A stretch of DNA of 64,000 nt from Paenirhodobacter populi (GCF_004022215.1 NZ_SAUZ01000002.1:62001-126000); one strand, 5' to 3'. Shown: positions 48,701 to 57,008, counted from the stretch's first letter. Numbers and translations: made by a program. The notes: a model not told the origin generated them from the letters alone.

Positions 48701-49224
48701 AGAACGAACTGGCGGCCCATCTCCTTCATCGCGCGGCCCACGGCGGCGCGGATCACCGGCTCGCCCAGACGCTTGATCGCGCCGCGCAGCACGCCCGCCA
48801 TGCCCGGCGCGTCGTCGTCCAGCACCTTGCCCGTCAGCAGCAGCGCCCAGGTCGAGGCATTGACCAGCGACGAGGCCGCTTGCCCAAGATGCCGGCCCCA
48901 GTCGGCGGGGGCGATCTTGTCCTCGATCAGCGCGTCGATGGTGCTGTTGTCGGGCACGCGCAGCATCGCCTCGGCCAGACACATCAGGGCGATTCCCTCG
49001 CGCGTGGACAGCCCGTATTCGGCCAGGAATTTCTCCATCAGCCCCGGATTGGCGCTGGACCGGATGCGCCGGATCAGCCCGGCGGCATTGGCGGCGATCT
49101 TCGCGCGGGTGTCGGCGGGGATCGCGGCGTCGGCGATGAGGCGGTCAAGGATCTCGCGTTCAGGTGCGAATTTCGCGGCCTCGCCTTCGAGCGCATCCAG
49201 TTCGGGAAATGAGGTGGGGGGCAT
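45793..49224 (-). CDS. putA: Bifunctional proline dehydrogenase / P5C dehydrogenase
   Basis: PutA oxidises proline to glutamate in two steps with FAD then NAD. Residues ~1-450 are the proline dehydrogenase barrel, with VNASTWALLLTGKVLDDD, HPRYEVAQEARVMAELVPVV, RLVKGAYWDSEMKVAQMEGH and a later VGAHRDLLAYLVRRLLE. Residues ~520-1000 are the aldehyde dehydrogenase, with ISPWNFPLAIFTGQIAAALA, AETGGLNAMIVDS and the nucleophile in SAGQRCSALR (Cys ~799). The C-terminal tail resembles the dehydrogenase end domain. At 1143 residues it lacks the N-terminal ribbon-helix-helix of enteric PutA, so regulation falls to the adjacent Lrp gene. Confidence 0.97.
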   Translation of the reverse strand: MPPTSFPELDALEGEAAKFAPEREILDRLIADAAIPADTRAKIAANAAGLIRRIRSSANPGLMEKFLAEYGLSTREGIALMCLAEAMLRVPDNSTIDALIEDKIAPADWGRHLGQAASSLVNASTWALLLTGKVLDDDAPGMAGVLRGAIKRLGEPVIRAAVGRAMKEMGRQFVLGQTIEQALDNAKELEAVGFTYSYDMLGEAAMTAADAARYARDYERAIEAIGKVATHGSVTANPGISIKLSALHPRYEVAQEARVMAELVPVVSKLVHMAKDRGIGIHVDAEEQNRLTLSFKVIDAVLSDPTLRGWDGMGIVVQAYGKRAGAAIDALYAMAGRYDQKLNIRLVKGAYWDSEMKVAQMEGHPGFPLYTSKVQTDVSYACLAQKLFGLSDRIYPQFAGHNAHTVSTILELAEGRPFEFQRLHGMGERLHDIVLRETKGRCRIYAPVGAHRDLLAYLVRRLLENGANSSFVHQIVDENIAPETIAQDPFEQLATAQPPAALRDPAELFEPVRKNSKGFDLSDSEVLARIAAARDTALPDAAPIIASGTAGGTTRPVTNPATGETIAEVTEADAATVEAAIAGAVLWQAPVAERAEILRRAADLYEEDFGPLFAALAREAGKTLGDAVAELREACDFLRYYAHEAEAANPEPIGLVTAISPWNFPLAIFTGQIAAALADGNAVLAKPAEQTPLIAAMAVGLLHRAGVPVDALQLLPGDGETVGRALTSDPRIAGVVFTGSTDTARAIRKAMAENLAPGAPLIAETGGLNAMIVDSTALPEQAVRDIVASAFRSAGQRCSALRCLYVQEDVADKLIEMLTGAMDLLTLGDPWELTTDVGPVIDAEAKAGIDAYLTAKKGQILHRLDTPEAGLFVPPTLIRVSGIAEMEREIFGPVLHVATWRAGEIPQVIEAINATGYGLTFGLHTRIDSRVQEVAGSVEAGNLYVNRNQIGAVVGSQPFGGEGLSGTGPKAGGPLYLARLAEPVGATTAAAETGPEVEPAALAGRLAAAPAGTGRAPLDMPGPTGELDRLSFLARPPVLCLGPGAAAEAEQASAVTALGGRAVKAEGAVAPGALETLAGFSAAIWWGDAETGRAFAQALARRAGPIVPLITARPDAAHVLHERHLCVDTTAAGGNAALLASSH

Positions 49225-49281
49225 GTCGGTTCTCCTGTTCAGGGCAATCTACACAGGTTTCCCTGGGCCTTTCGCCCGAAG

Positions 49282-49308
49282 ATGATATGTATCATGGTCC
49301 GATCGACC
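49282..49308. promoter_or_regulatory. Inverted repeats between putA and its regulator
   Basis: ATGATA-TG-TATCAT (49282-49295) has perfect 6-bp arms. Directly next to it GGTC-CGATC-GACC (49296-49308) is a second inverted repeat. Both lie midway in the 109-bp divergent gap, where an Lrp-type regulator would be expected to bind. No further proof is available. Confidence 0.45.
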
Positions 49309-49333
49309 AATTTGACGCAAGAGGACAGGCCGA

Positions 49334-49807
49334 ATGACTGTTGAGCTGGACGCGATAGACCGCCGGATCCTTGCCGCGCTGGTGCGTGACGCGCGCCAGC
49401 CCGTGGCCGAGATCGCCCGCCATGTCGGCCTGTCGAAAACCCCGGTCGCGCAAAGGATCCGCCGGCTTGAGGACGGCGGCTTCATCACCGGCTACCGGGC
49501 CGAGCTGAGCCCCGCGCGCCTCGGCCTGACCCATGTGGCCTTCGTCGAGGTGCGGCTGTCCGACACCCGCGAATCGGCGCTGCGCAAGTTCAACATCGCG
49601 GTGCGGGCGATTCCCGAGATCGAGGAATGCCACATGATCGCGGGGGGATTCGACTATCTGCTGAAGGTGCGCTCGCACGATATCGCGGATTACCGCCGGG
49701 TGATGGGGGAACGGATCTCGGCGCTGCCCTATGTCAACGCGACCTCGACCTATGTGGCGATGGAAACGGTGTTCGAGGCCGGCAACAAGACCGCCGACAT
49801 GATCTGA
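49334..49807 (+). CDS. putR: Lrp/AsnC regulator, probable proline-responsive PutR
   Basis: A 157-residue Lrp-family protein with winged helix LDAIDRRILAALVRDARQPV, VAEIARHVGLSKTPVAQRIR, and an AsnC effector domain with IPEIEECHMIAGGFDYLLKV. The divergent position next to putA is typical of PutR, the Lrp-type activator of putA in Rhodobacter and Agrobacterium that responds to proline. That function is inferred from position. AGAGGACAGG precedes ATG 49334. Confidence 0.9.
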   Translation: MTVELDAIDRRILAALVRDARQPVAEIARHVGLSKTPVAQRIRRLEDGGFITGYRAELSPARLGLTHVAFVEVRLSDTRESALRKFNIAVRAIPEIEECHMIAGGFDYLLKVRSHDIADYRRVMGERISALPYVNATSTYVAMETVFEAGNKTADMI

Positions 49808-49851
49808 TGCCTCTTGCATGGCAGGGGCGCGGCAGGTATCAACGCCGCAGC

Positions 49852-49925
49852 GCGGGTGTTGTGTAGTGGTAAGACCTTAGCCTTCCAAGCTAATGACGCG
49901 GGTTCGATTCCCGCCACCCGCTCCA
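49852..49925 (+). tRNA. tRNA-Gly(UCC)
   Basis: A 74-base cloverleaf with CCA encoded. The acceptor GCGGGTG pairs with CACCCGC; the D arm holds AGTGGTA; the anticodon stem TTAGC/GCTAA encloses CTTCCAA with anticodon TCC; the T arm contains GGTTCGATTCC. The discriminator is T. It lies 45 bases after putR on the same strand. Confidence 0.96.
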
Positions 49926-49933
49926 GTCTCTTT

Positions 49934-49956
49934 CCCCGGAGGTTTTCGATCCGGGG
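49934..49956 (+). terminator. Hairpin downstream of tRNA-Gly
   Basis: CCCCGGA and TCCGGGG form a 7-bp stem with a loop rich in T (GGTTTTCGA), 9 bases after the CCA end. There is no T-tract after the stem. It may be a 3' processing or termination signal. The rest of the gap to the cold-shock promoter shows nothing clear. Confidence 0.4.
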
Positions 49957-50030
49957 CACACGATCGCGTCATCCTTGCCGTAAGTTTGCTCCGGGGCTTT
50001 ATCCAGAAGCCGCCGGGTGCGATCTGGTGA

Positions 50031-50059
50031 TTGTCCTGCGCTGCGCCATGTGCTAAACA
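50031..50059 (+). promoter_or_regulatory. Candidate promoter of the cold-shock gene
   Basis: TTGTCC and TAAACA are separated by 17 bases, close to sigma-70 consensus. Transcription from near 50066 would give a leader of about 110 bases before ATG 50175. Long leaders are typical of cspA-type genes, where RNA structure controls translation in the cold. Confidence 0.5.
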
Positions 50060-50174
50060 CATCTCGGCATTGTCGTTGTCGTTACTGATCCTTCACGGTC
50101 CAGCATTCGAACATCTGCTGTGCCAAGCTGCCGCAATGAAGCGGGCAGACTGATTGAAGAAGGATATACACGAG

Positions 50175-50381
50175 ATGGCCACCGGCACCGTGAAATGGTT
50201 CAACTCTACCAAAGGCTACGGCTTCATCGCGCCGGAAAATGGCGGGGCTGATGTGTTCGTTCACATCTCCGCCGTGGAACGCGCCGGGCTGCGCGGCCTG
50301 AACGACGGCCAGGCTGTCAGCTTCGAGCTGGAAACCGGCCGCAATGGCAAGCAATCGGCCGTCAACCTGAAGATCGCCTGA
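50175..50381 (+). CDS. cspA: Cold-shock protein
   Basis: A 68-residue single-domain RNA/DNA-binding protein of the CspA family. It has RNP1 KGYGFIAPE and RNP2 VFVHISAVE, which form the nucleic-acid-binding surface, and begins [17 protein letters not shown]. The start is ATG 50175, preceded by AAGGAT ~10 bases away; a start 21 bases upstream (MKKDIHE) is in frame but untypical. It acts as an RNA chaperone. Which Csp paralogue it is cannot be told; the symbol is generic. A strong terminator follows. Confidence 0.95.
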   Translation: MATGTVKWFNSTKGYGFIAPENGGADVFVHISAVERAGLRGLNDGQAVSFELETGRNGKQSAVNLKIA

Positions 50382-50404
50382 TCTTCGGTCGACCCGATGT
50401 AGCG

Positions 50405-50430
50405 GAGCCGCCCCCCGGGCGGCTCTTTTC
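50405..50430. terminator. Terminator after cspA, shared with the convergent MFS gene
   Basis: GAGCCGCCC and GGGCGGCTC form a 9-bp perfect stem with a CCC loop, followed by TTTTCG. It lies 24 bases after cspA and 10 bases before the end of the opposing MFS gene. It is a classic rho-independent terminator for the plus strand. Confidence 0.85.
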
Positions 50431-50439
50431 GTTTGTGTT

Positions 50440-51675
50440 TCAGGCTTTCCCGGGCCGCGATCGCGCGACGCGGCGAAAGGCCAGCAGCGACAGGAACAGC
50501 ACGCCGGCGGCGATGAAATAGGCCATGTCCGGGGACCGGAACGGCGCCGCGTCGGACAGGAAATAGCCGAAGATCTGCGTGAAAAACAGCGTCCCCGTCA
50601 CCATCGCAAGGTTCATCAGCGCCGAGATCCCGCCCTGCAACGCGCCCTGCGCGCTTTCGGGCACGGCGCGCGACATCAGCGCGCTGAACATCGGATAGAC
50701 GAATCCCTCGGGCGCGTGCAGCACCAGCAGCAGCGAGACGGTGGCGATGCCGGTGGCGAATCCGTAGCCGACGCAGACCACGACGCCCACCACAAGCCCG
50801 ATCAGCGCCACCCGCCATTCGCCGAATCGGTTGACCATCGGGCCGGTCAGCGTGCCCTGCACCAGCGCCATCACCAGCCCGAAGGCGGCGAGGCTCAGCC
50901 CGACCATGATCTCGGACCAGCCGAATTTGGCGATGCCCCAGAAGGCCCAGATCGCCGGATAGACGGCCGAGCCGAACAGGTAGATGAACAGCACCGCCGC
51001 AAGGCCCAGCACCCCGGGATGCTGGCGGAACACCAGCAGCACGCCGAGCGGATTGGCCTCGCGCCAGCGGAAGCGGCGGCGCTTTTCGGGGGGCAGGGTC
51101 TCGGGCAGGGCGATCAGGCCAAAGATGAAATTGGCGAGAGCCAACGCCGCGGCGACCCAGAACGGCACCCGCGGGCCGAAGGCACCCAGCAGGCCGCCAA
51201 GCGCCGGGCCGAGCACGAAGCCCAGCCCGAAGGCCGCCCCGATCCAGCCGAAGGCGCGGGCGCGCTGTTCCGGCGCGGTGACATCGGCGATCAGCGCATT
51301 GGCGATGACAAAGGACGATCCGCAGATCCCGGCGATGATCCGCCCGACGAACAGCCACAGCAGCGAGGGCGCGACCGCGTGCAGGATATAGTCCACCCCC
51401 AGCCCGCCGATCGCCGCCAGCAGCAGCGGCCGCCGCCCGATCCGGTCCGACAGCGCCCCCGCCAGCGGCGCGCACAGGAACTGCGCAAGGCTGAACGAGG
51501 CAAACAGCCAGCCGCCGATTCGCGCCGCATCGTCCAGCCCGATATGGCCCACTTCCTCGATCAGCCGCGGCAGCACCGGCAGGATCAGGCCGAGGCCCGC
51601 GATGTCGATGAACACGACCAGAAGGGCGAACGGGATGGCGCGGCGCGAAGCGGCCGTTGGCGTTACGGAGGTCAT
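50440..51675 (-). CDS. MFS drug-efflux-type transporter (TetA-like)
   Basis: A 411-residue twelve-helix major facilitator protein. ATG 51675 begins MTSVTPTAASRRAIPFALLV, then FIDIAGLGLILPVLPRL; motif A is LAGALSDRIGRRPLLLA, a proton-coupled antiporter marker. Family resemblance is to TetA/Bcr-type exporters. No substrate can be inferred from sequence. The start lies 12 bases after the gph stop, so the two are probably cotranscribed. Most chromosomal TetA-like genes in this family do not confer tetracycline resistance. Confidence 0.88.
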   Translation of the reverse strand: MTSVTPTAASRRAIPFALLVVFIDIAGLGLILPVLPRLIEEVGHIGLDDAARIGGWLFASFSLAQFLCAPLAGALSDRIGRRPLLLAAIGGLGVDYILHAVAPSLLWLFVGRIIAGICGSSFVIANALIADVTAPEQRARAFGWIGAAFGLGFVLGPALGGLLGAFGPRVPFWVAAALALANFIFGLIALPETLPPEKRRRFRWREANPLGVLLVFRQHPGVLGLAAVLFIYLFGSAVYPAIWAFWGIAKFGWSEIMVGLSLAAFGLVMALVQGTLTGPMVNRFGEWRVALIGLVVGVVVCVGYGFATGIATVSLLLVLHAPEGFVYPMFSALMSRAVPESAQGALQGGISALMNLAMVTGTLFFTQIFGYFLSDAAPFRSPDMAYFIAAGVLFLSLLAFRRVARSRPGKA

Positions 51676-51686
51676 GGAAGATCCTG

Positions 51687-52361
51687 TCAGATGGGCAGCA
51701 GTCGTTCGGCCAACTCTGGCAGTTCCGCGTAATAGTTCAGCAATGCCTCGGGGGCAAGGCGGGCGATGTCGCGCCCCTCGGGGCCGAAGGTCACCAGAAC
51801 GCTGGCGACGCCCGCATTTCGTGCGGTGTCGCGGTCCGTCGCCGTGTCGCCGATGAGGAAGGAGCGGGCCACCGTGCCGCCCGCCCCCTCGACCGCGGCG
51901 CGGTAGGGTGTGGGGTCGGGCTTGCGCACCGGCAGCGTATCCGCCCCGATCAGCGCCCCGAACAGATCCGCGATGCCCAGATCGGCGACCAGCCTGCGGG
52001 CGTGCCATTCCGGCTTGTTGGTGCAGATGGCGGTGCGGAACCCCTGCGCGCGCAACGCCTCGACCGCCGCGAGGGCGCCGGGGTAAAGCGTCGTGTGGCG
52101 GCAGATGTCTTCGGCGTAGAAATCCAGAAGTTTCGGGAAATCCTCCTCGACGATGTCATCCGTCAGCCCCGCGCGCCCGGATCCCAGCCGCAGCATCGCC
52201 CGCCCGCCGTGAAAGGCGGTCAGCGCATCGGCCTGAGGATCGAGCAGATCGCCCAGCCCGCGCGCCCGGAAACAGGCATTCGCCGCCGCGATCAGATCGC
52301 CCGAGGTGTCGGCCAGCGTGCCGTCGAGGTCGAAAACCACCGTATCGGTTCCGTTGCGCAT
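51687..52361 (-). CDS. gph: Phosphoglycolate phosphatase
   Basis: A 224-residue HAD hydrolase that dephosphorylates 2-phosphoglycolate made by RuBisCO oxygenation or DNA repair. It shows motif I VVFDLDGTLADTSGDLI (~8), motif II CTNKPEWHARRL, motif III lysine in VRKPDPTPYRAAVE and motif IV FLIGDTATDRDTARNAG. ATG 52361 starts the fold; longer in-frame starts would reach into glmU antisense sequence. Other HAD substrates cannot be excluded. Confidence 0.88.
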   Translation of the reverse strand: MRNGTDTVVFDLDGTLADTSGDLIAAANACFRARGLGDLLDPQADALTAFHGGRAMLRLGSGRAGLTDDIVEEDFPKLLDFYAEDICRHTTLYPGALAAVEALRAQGFRTAICTNKPEWHARRLVADLGIADLFGALIGADTLPVRKPDPTPYRAAVEGAGGTVARSFLIGDTATDRDTARNAGVASVLVTFGPEGRDIARLAPEALLNYYAELPELAERLLPI

Positions 52362-52476
52362 CTTCCTGCCGTCTCCTGCCTTGCCGTAACACCGCGAAAG
52401 ATAGTGTGATGGACATAGCCTTGCGGCCAGATAGGGTATCGGTAAAACGGCTGCGAGCAGAAGAAAAGGCATCAAC

Positions 52477-53823
52477 ATGGCCATTGCGCTGATCGTTCTC
52501 GCCGCGGGACAGGGCACCCGCATGAATTCCGACCTGCCGAAGGTGCTGCACCGGATCGGGGCCGCGCCGCTGATCGCGCATGCGCTGGCGGCGGGGCGGG
52601 CGCTGGACCCGGAACGGGTGATCGTCGTCGCCGGCCACGGCGCGGACCGGGTGACGGGCGCGGTTGCGAAGATCGACCCGGAGGCCGAGGTGGTCTTGCA
52701 GACCGAACAGCTTGGCACCGGCCACGCGGTGGCGCAGGCGCTGCCGGCGCTGGCGGGGTTCGAGGGGCGGGTGATCGTGCTCTATGGCGACACGCCCTTC
52801 ATCCGGCCCGAGACGCTCGAACGTCTGGCCGAGGCGCCGGCCGATGTGACCGTGCTGGGCTTCGAGGCCGCCGATCCCGGCCGCTACGGGCGGCTGATCG
52901 CGCAGGGCACGGCGCTGGAGCGGATCGTCGAATACAAGGATGCGACGGATGAGGAATGCGCCGTAACGCTTTGCAATTCCGGCGTGATCGCCTGCGATGC
53001 CGAGATACTGGCGGAGCTTGTTTCCGAACTTGGCAACGACAATGCGGCCGGGGAATATTACCTGACCGACATCATCGCCGCCGCCCGCGAAAGGGGCCTG
53101 ACGGCCGAGGTCGTCACCTGCCCGGAGGAGGAGACGCTCGGCATCAACACCCGCGCCGAGCTCGCCCGCGCCGAGGCGTTGTTCCAGCGCCGCAGCCGCG
53201 CCGAGGCGCAGGAGAACGGCGTGACGATGGTCGACCCGGAGACGGTGTATTTCGCGCTCGACACCTATCTGGGCCGCGATGTGACGGTCGGCCCGCATGT
53301 CGTCTTCGGCCCCGAGGTGACGGTGGAATCCGGCGCGGCGATCGAGGCGTTCTGCCATCTGGAAGGCTGCCACATCTCGCGCGGGGCGACGATCGGGCCG
53401 TTCGCCCGGCTGCGCCCCGGTGCCGAACTGGCCGAGGATGTGCATGTCGGCAATTTCGTCGAGGTGAAGAACTCGATCCTGGGCGAGGGGGTCAAGGTCG
53501 GCCATCTGACCTATCTGGGCGATGCCGATGTGGGCGAGGGCACGAATATCGGCGCGGGCACGGTGACCTGCAACTATGACGGCGTGTTCAAGCACCGCAC
53601 CACGATCGGCGCCCATGCCTTCATCGGTTCGGACACGATGCTGGTCGCGCCGGTGACGGTGGGCGACGGGGCGCTGACGGGTTCGGGCTCGACCATCACG
53701 CAGGACGTGCCGCCCGGCGCGCTGGCGCTTGGCCGGGCGCGGCAGGTGGTGAAGCCGGGCCTTGCGACGAAGCTGTTCGAGATGCTGCGCGCGAAGAAGT
53801 CAGCTCTGAAGAAAGGCGCGTAA
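52477..53823 (+). CDS. glmU: Bifunctional GlmU (acetyltransferase/uridylyltransferase)
   Basis: GlmU acetylates glucosamine-1-phosphate and joins it to UTP, giving UDP-GlcNAc. Residues ~1-230 are the uridylyltransferase, with LAAGQGTRMNSDLPKVLHRI (~7) and EQLGTGHAVAQALPAL. Residues ~250-448 form the left-handed beta-helix acetyltransferase with hexapeptide repeats, GATIGPFARLRPGAEL, GNFVEVKNSILGEG and TNIGAGTVTCNYDG. It ends 2 bases before glmS and is probably cotranscribed with it. Confidence 0.97.
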   Translation: MAIALIVLAAGQGTRMNSDLPKVLHRIGAAPLIAHALAAGRALDPERVIVVAGHGADRVTGAVAKIDPEAEVVLQTEQLGTGHAVAQALPALAGFEGRVIVLYGDTPFIRPETLERLAEAPADVTVLGFEAADPGRYGRLIAQGTALERIVEYKDATDEECAVTLCNSGVIACDAEILAELVSELGNDNAAGEYYLTDIIAAARERGLTAEVVTCPEEETLGINTRAELARAEALFQRRSRAEAQENGVTMVDPETVYFALDTYLGRDVTVGPHVVFGPEVTVESGAAIEAFCHLEGCHISRGATIGPFARLRPGAELAEDVHVGNFVEVKNSILGEGVKVGHLTYLGDADVGEGTNIGAGTVTCNYDGVFKHRTTIGAHAFIGSDTMLVAPVTVGDGALTGSGSTITQDVPPGALALGRARQVVKPGLATKLFEMLRAKKSALKKGA

Positions 53824-53825
53824 CC

Positions 53826-55640
53826 ATGTGCGGAATCATCGGAATTCTGGGGCATCACGAAGTCGCCCCGCAACTGGTCGAGGCGCTGAAGCGGCTGGAA
53901 TACCGCGGCTATGACTCGGCCGGGATCGCCACGGTGAACCACGGCCATCTGGAACGGCGGCGCGCGGTGGGCAAGCTGGCCAATCTGTCGGACCTTTTGG
54001 TGCATGAACCGCTGCCGGGCAAATCCGGCATCGGCCACACCCGTTGGGCGACGCATGGCGCGGCGACGGTGGTGAATGCGCATCCGCATATCTCGGGCCG
54101 GGTCGCGGTGGTCCATAACGGCATCATCGAGAATTTCCGCGAATTGCGCGCGGAACTGGCCGAGGCCGGGCTGATCCCCGAAAGCCAGACCGATACCGAA
54201 ACCGTCGCCATGCTGACGCGGATGTTCATGGATCGCGGCCTGTCCCCGCGCGAGGCGGCCGTGGCGACGCTGAAGAAGCTCGAAGGGGCCTTCGCGCTCC
54301 TGTGGCTGTTCGACGGCGAGGACGATCTGATGATCGCCGCGCGCCGCGGCTCGCCGCTTGCCATCGGTCATGGCCGGGGGGAGATGTATGTGGGCTCGGA
54401 CGCCATCGCGCTGGCGCCGCTGACCGACCGGATCACCTATCTGGAAGAGGGGGATTACGCCTTCGTCACCCGCGCCGGGGTGGAAATCTTTGACGCCGCC
54501 GATCGTCGCGCGAACCGGGCGCAGGTGCGCATCGACCCGGCTTCGGCGCGGGTGGAAAAGGCGGGCTACAAGCATTTCATGGCGAAGGAGATCGCCGAAC
54601 AGCCCGTCGTTCTGGGCGATGCGCTGGCGCATTACCTGCCCGAAGACCGGATCAACCTGCCGGAAACGCTGGATTTCACCGATCTGGACCGGCTGACGCT
54701 GGTCGCCTGCGGCACTGCCTTCTATGCCTGTTCGGTGGCGAAATACTGGTTCGAGCAGATCGCCGGCCTGCCGTGCGAAATCGACGTGGCCTCCGAATTC
54801 CGCTACCGCGAGCCGCCCCTGCCGGCCAAGAGCTTCGCCGTCTTCGTCAGCCAGTCGGGCGAGACGGCGGATACCCTCGCCGCGCTGCGCTATTGCCGGG
54901 AGAGGGTCGAAAGGACCGTGGCCGTGGTCAATGTCGCCACCTCCTCGATCGCGCGGGAAAGCGATGTGGCGCTGCCGATCCTTGCGGGGGTGGAGGTGGG
55001 CGTCGCCTCGACCAAGGCCTTCACCTGCCAGCTTCTGGTGCTTGCGGTGATGGCGCTGAAGGCCGGGGTCGATCGCGGCCGCCTGACGCCCGACGCGCTT
55101 GCCGCCCATGTCGAGGCTTTGCGCCACCTGCCGGGGCTGATGAACGCCGCGCTGAGCCTTGCGCCGCAGATCGGCAAGCTGGCGGAGCAGCTTTCGCAGG
55201 CGCAGGACATCCTGTTCCTCGGCCGTGGGTCGATGTATCCTCTGGCGCTGGAAGGGGCGCTAAAACTCAAGGAAATCAGCTATATCCACGCCGAAGGTTA
55301 TGCGGCGGGCGAACTGAAGCACGGCCCCATCGCGCTGATCGACCGCACCGTTCCGGTGATCGTTCTGGCCCCGCATGACCGGCTGTTCGACAAGACCGTC
55401 TCGAACATGCAGGAGGTCATGGCGCGCCACGGCAAGGTGCTGCTGATCTCGGATGCCAAAGGGATTGCCAGCGCCTCGGAAGGCAGCTGGGCCACGCTGA
55501 AATTGCCCGAAGTGCCCGAACCCTTCGCCCCGATCCTCTATGCGCTGCCCGCACAGCTTCTGGCCTATCACACGGCGATCGCCAAGGGCACGGACGTGGA
55601 CCAGCCGCGCAATCTGGCGAAATCCGTGACGGTGGAATGA
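53826..55640 (+). CDS. glmS: Glucosamine-fructose-6-phosphate aminotransferase (isomerizing)
   Basis: GlmS makes glucosamine-6-phosphate from fructose-6-phosphate and glutamine, the first step to UDP-GlcNAc. The 604 residues start MCGIIGILGHH with Cys2 as the glutaminase nucleophile, then IGHTRWATHGAAT, EFRYREPPLPAKS, the SIS-domain VSQSGETADTLAALR and EISYIHAEGYAAGELKHGPI, ending KSVTVE as usual. It lies 2 bases after glmU. No glmS ribozyme is expected or seen, as that occurs in Firmicutes. Confidence 0.98.
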   Translation: MCGIIGILGHHEVAPQLVEALKRLEYRGYDSAGIATVNHGHLERRRAVGKLANLSDLLVHEPLPGKSGIGHTRWATHGAATVVNAHPHISGRVAVVHNGIIENFRELRAELAEAGLIPESQTDTETVAMLTRMFMDRGLSPREAAVATLKKLEGAFALLWLFDGEDDLMIAARRGSPLAIGHGRGEMYVGSDAIALAPLTDRITYLEEGDYAFVTRAGVEIFDAADRRANRAQVRIDPASARVEKAGYKHFMAKEIAEQPVVLGDALAHYLPEDRINLPETLDFTDLDRLTLVACGTAFYACSVAKYWFEQIAGLPCEIDVASEFRYREPPLPAKSFAVFVSQSGETADTLAALRYCRERVERTVAVVNVATSSIARESDVALPILAGVEVGVASTKAFTCQLLVLAVMALKAGVDRGRLTPDALAAHVEALRHLPGLMNAALSLAPQIGKLAEQLSQAQDILFLGRGSMYPLALEGALKLKEISYIHAEGYAAGELKHGPIALIDRTVPVIVLAPHDRLFDKTVSNMQEVMARHGKVLLISDAKGIASASEGSWATLKLPEVPEPFAPILYALPAQLLAYHTAIAKGTDVDQPRNLAKSVTVE

Positions 55641-55645
55641 GCCAT

Positions 55646-55676
55646 CGGCGGTGCCCGTGAAACGCGGGCACCGCCG
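55646..55676. terminator. Shared hairpin between glmS and purD
   Basis: CGGCGGTGCCCG and CGGGCACCGCCG form a perfect 12-bp stem with a TGAAACG loop. It fills the 39-bp gap between these convergent genes, 5 bases after glmS and 3 before the purD end. No T-tract is present on either strand. A bidirectional terminator or 3'-end protector is likely. Confidence 0.7.
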
Positions 55677-55679
55677 GGG

Positions 55680-56942
55680 TTACAGCGCGCGCCAGCCGAT
55701 GTCGTGGCGGAAGAAACCCTCGGGCCAGTCGATCCGGTCGATCAGGGCATAAGCCTCTTCCTGCGCCGCGCGCAGGGTCTCGCCGCGCGCGGTGACGTTC
55801 AGCACCCGCCCGCCGGTCGCGACCAGCTTGCCGTCGCGCAGCGCGGTTCCGGCGTGAAAGACCATATGCGCGCTGTCCTCGGGCAGATCGGCAAGGCCGC
55901 GGATCTCGCTGCCCTTGAGGTAGGGGCCGGGATAGCCCTTTGCCGCCATCACCACGGTCAGCGCGTGATCCTCGGCCCATTGCACGGAGATCTGGTCCAG
56001 ACGCCCCTCGGCACAGGCGAGCAGCAGGTCCAGCACCTGCGCGCCGAGCCGCATCATCAGCACCTGACATTCCGGGTCGCCGAAGCGGACGTTGTATTCG
56101 ACCAGCCGGGCGCGGCCGTTCTCGATCATCAGCCCGGCGTAGAGGACGCCCTGAAACGGCGTGCCGCGGCGCGCCATCTCGGTCACGGTGGGCTGGATGA
56201 TCTCGTCAAGGACCTGCCGCTGGATCGCATCGGTCAGCACCGGGGCGGGGGAATAGGCGCCCATGCCGCCGGTGTTCGGGCCGGTGTCGCCGTCGCCCAC
56301 GCGCTTGTGATCCTGCGCGGTGCCGACGGGCAGGATGTTCACCCCGTCCGAGAGGATGAAGAAGCTGGCTTCCTCGCCGGCCATGAATTCCTCGATCACC
56401 ACCTCGGCGCCGGCCTCGCCGAAGGCGCCGCCGAAGATCTCGTCGATGCCCGCCAGCGCCTCGTCGAGCGTCATGGCGACGATCACGCCCTTGCCCGCGG
56501 CAAGGCCGTCGGCCTTGATGACGATGGGCGCGCCCTGTGCGCGGACGTAATCCCTGGCGGCTTCCGCCTCGGCGAAGCGCGCCCAGGCGGCGGTGGGGGC
56601 GCCGCAGGCGTCGCAGACTTCCTTGGTGAAGGCCTTGGAGGATTCCAGCCGCGCCGCCGCCGCCGAGGGGCCGAAGGTCAGCACGCCGGCATCCCGCAGC
56701 GCATCGGCCACGCCGGCGGCCAGCGGGGCCTCGGGCCCGACGATGACGAAATCGATGGCATTCTGCGCGACGCAGGCCAGCACGGCCGTGGCGTCGCAGG
56801 GGTCGAGCGCCGCCAGATCGGCGATCGCGCCGATCCCGGCATTCCCCGGCGCGACGATCAGCCGGTCGCATTTCGGGTTCTGCTTCACCGCCCAGGCCAG
56901 CGCATGTTCGCGCCCGCCGCCGCCCAGGATCAGAATGTTCAT
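55680..56942 (-). CDS. purD: Phosphoribosylamine-glycine ligase
   Basis: PurD joins phosphoribosylamine and glycine with ATP in purine synthesis. From ATG 56942 it has 420 residues, starting MNILILGGGGREHALAWAV. ATP-grasp features include PIVIKADGLAAGKGVIVA, VVIEEFMAGEEASFFILSDG, TGGMGAYSPAPVLTD and LVEYNVRFGDPECQVLMMRL. A very long in-frame run further upstream is antisense to xseA and is rejected. It is divergent from xseA with a 66-bp gap. Confidence 0.97.
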   Translation of the reverse strand: MNILILGGGGREHALAWAVKQNPKCDRLIVAPGNAGIGAIADLAALDPCDATAVLACVAQNAIDFVIVGPEAPLAAGVADALRDAGVLTFGPSAAAARLESSKAFTKEVCDACGAPTAAWARFAEAEAARDYVRAQGAPIVIKADGLAAGKGVIVAMTLDEALAGIDEIFGGAFGEAGAEVVIEEFMAGEEASFFILSDGVNILPVGTAQDHKRVGDGDTGPNTGGMGAYSPAPVLTDAIQRQVLDEIIQPTVTEMARRGTPFQGVLYAGLMIENGRARLVEYNVRFGDPECQVLMMRLGAQVLDLLLACAEGRLDQISVQWAEDHALTVVMAAKGYPGPYLKGSEIRGLADLPEDSAHMVFHAGTALRDGKLVATGGRVLNVTARGETLRAAQEEAYALIDRIDWPEGFFRHDIGWRAL

Positions 56943-57008
56943 CGCAAGCACCCCCTTGGCCTTCGCTTTCGGGCCTTCTAAGGTCTCCGGGGAAACGAGG
57001 CAAGGCAG

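Noticed and set aside
53700-55680. glmS ribozyme or riboswitch near glmS
   Set aside because: glmS starts 2 bases after glmU, leaving no leader, and that ribozyme is not expected in alphaproteobacteria.
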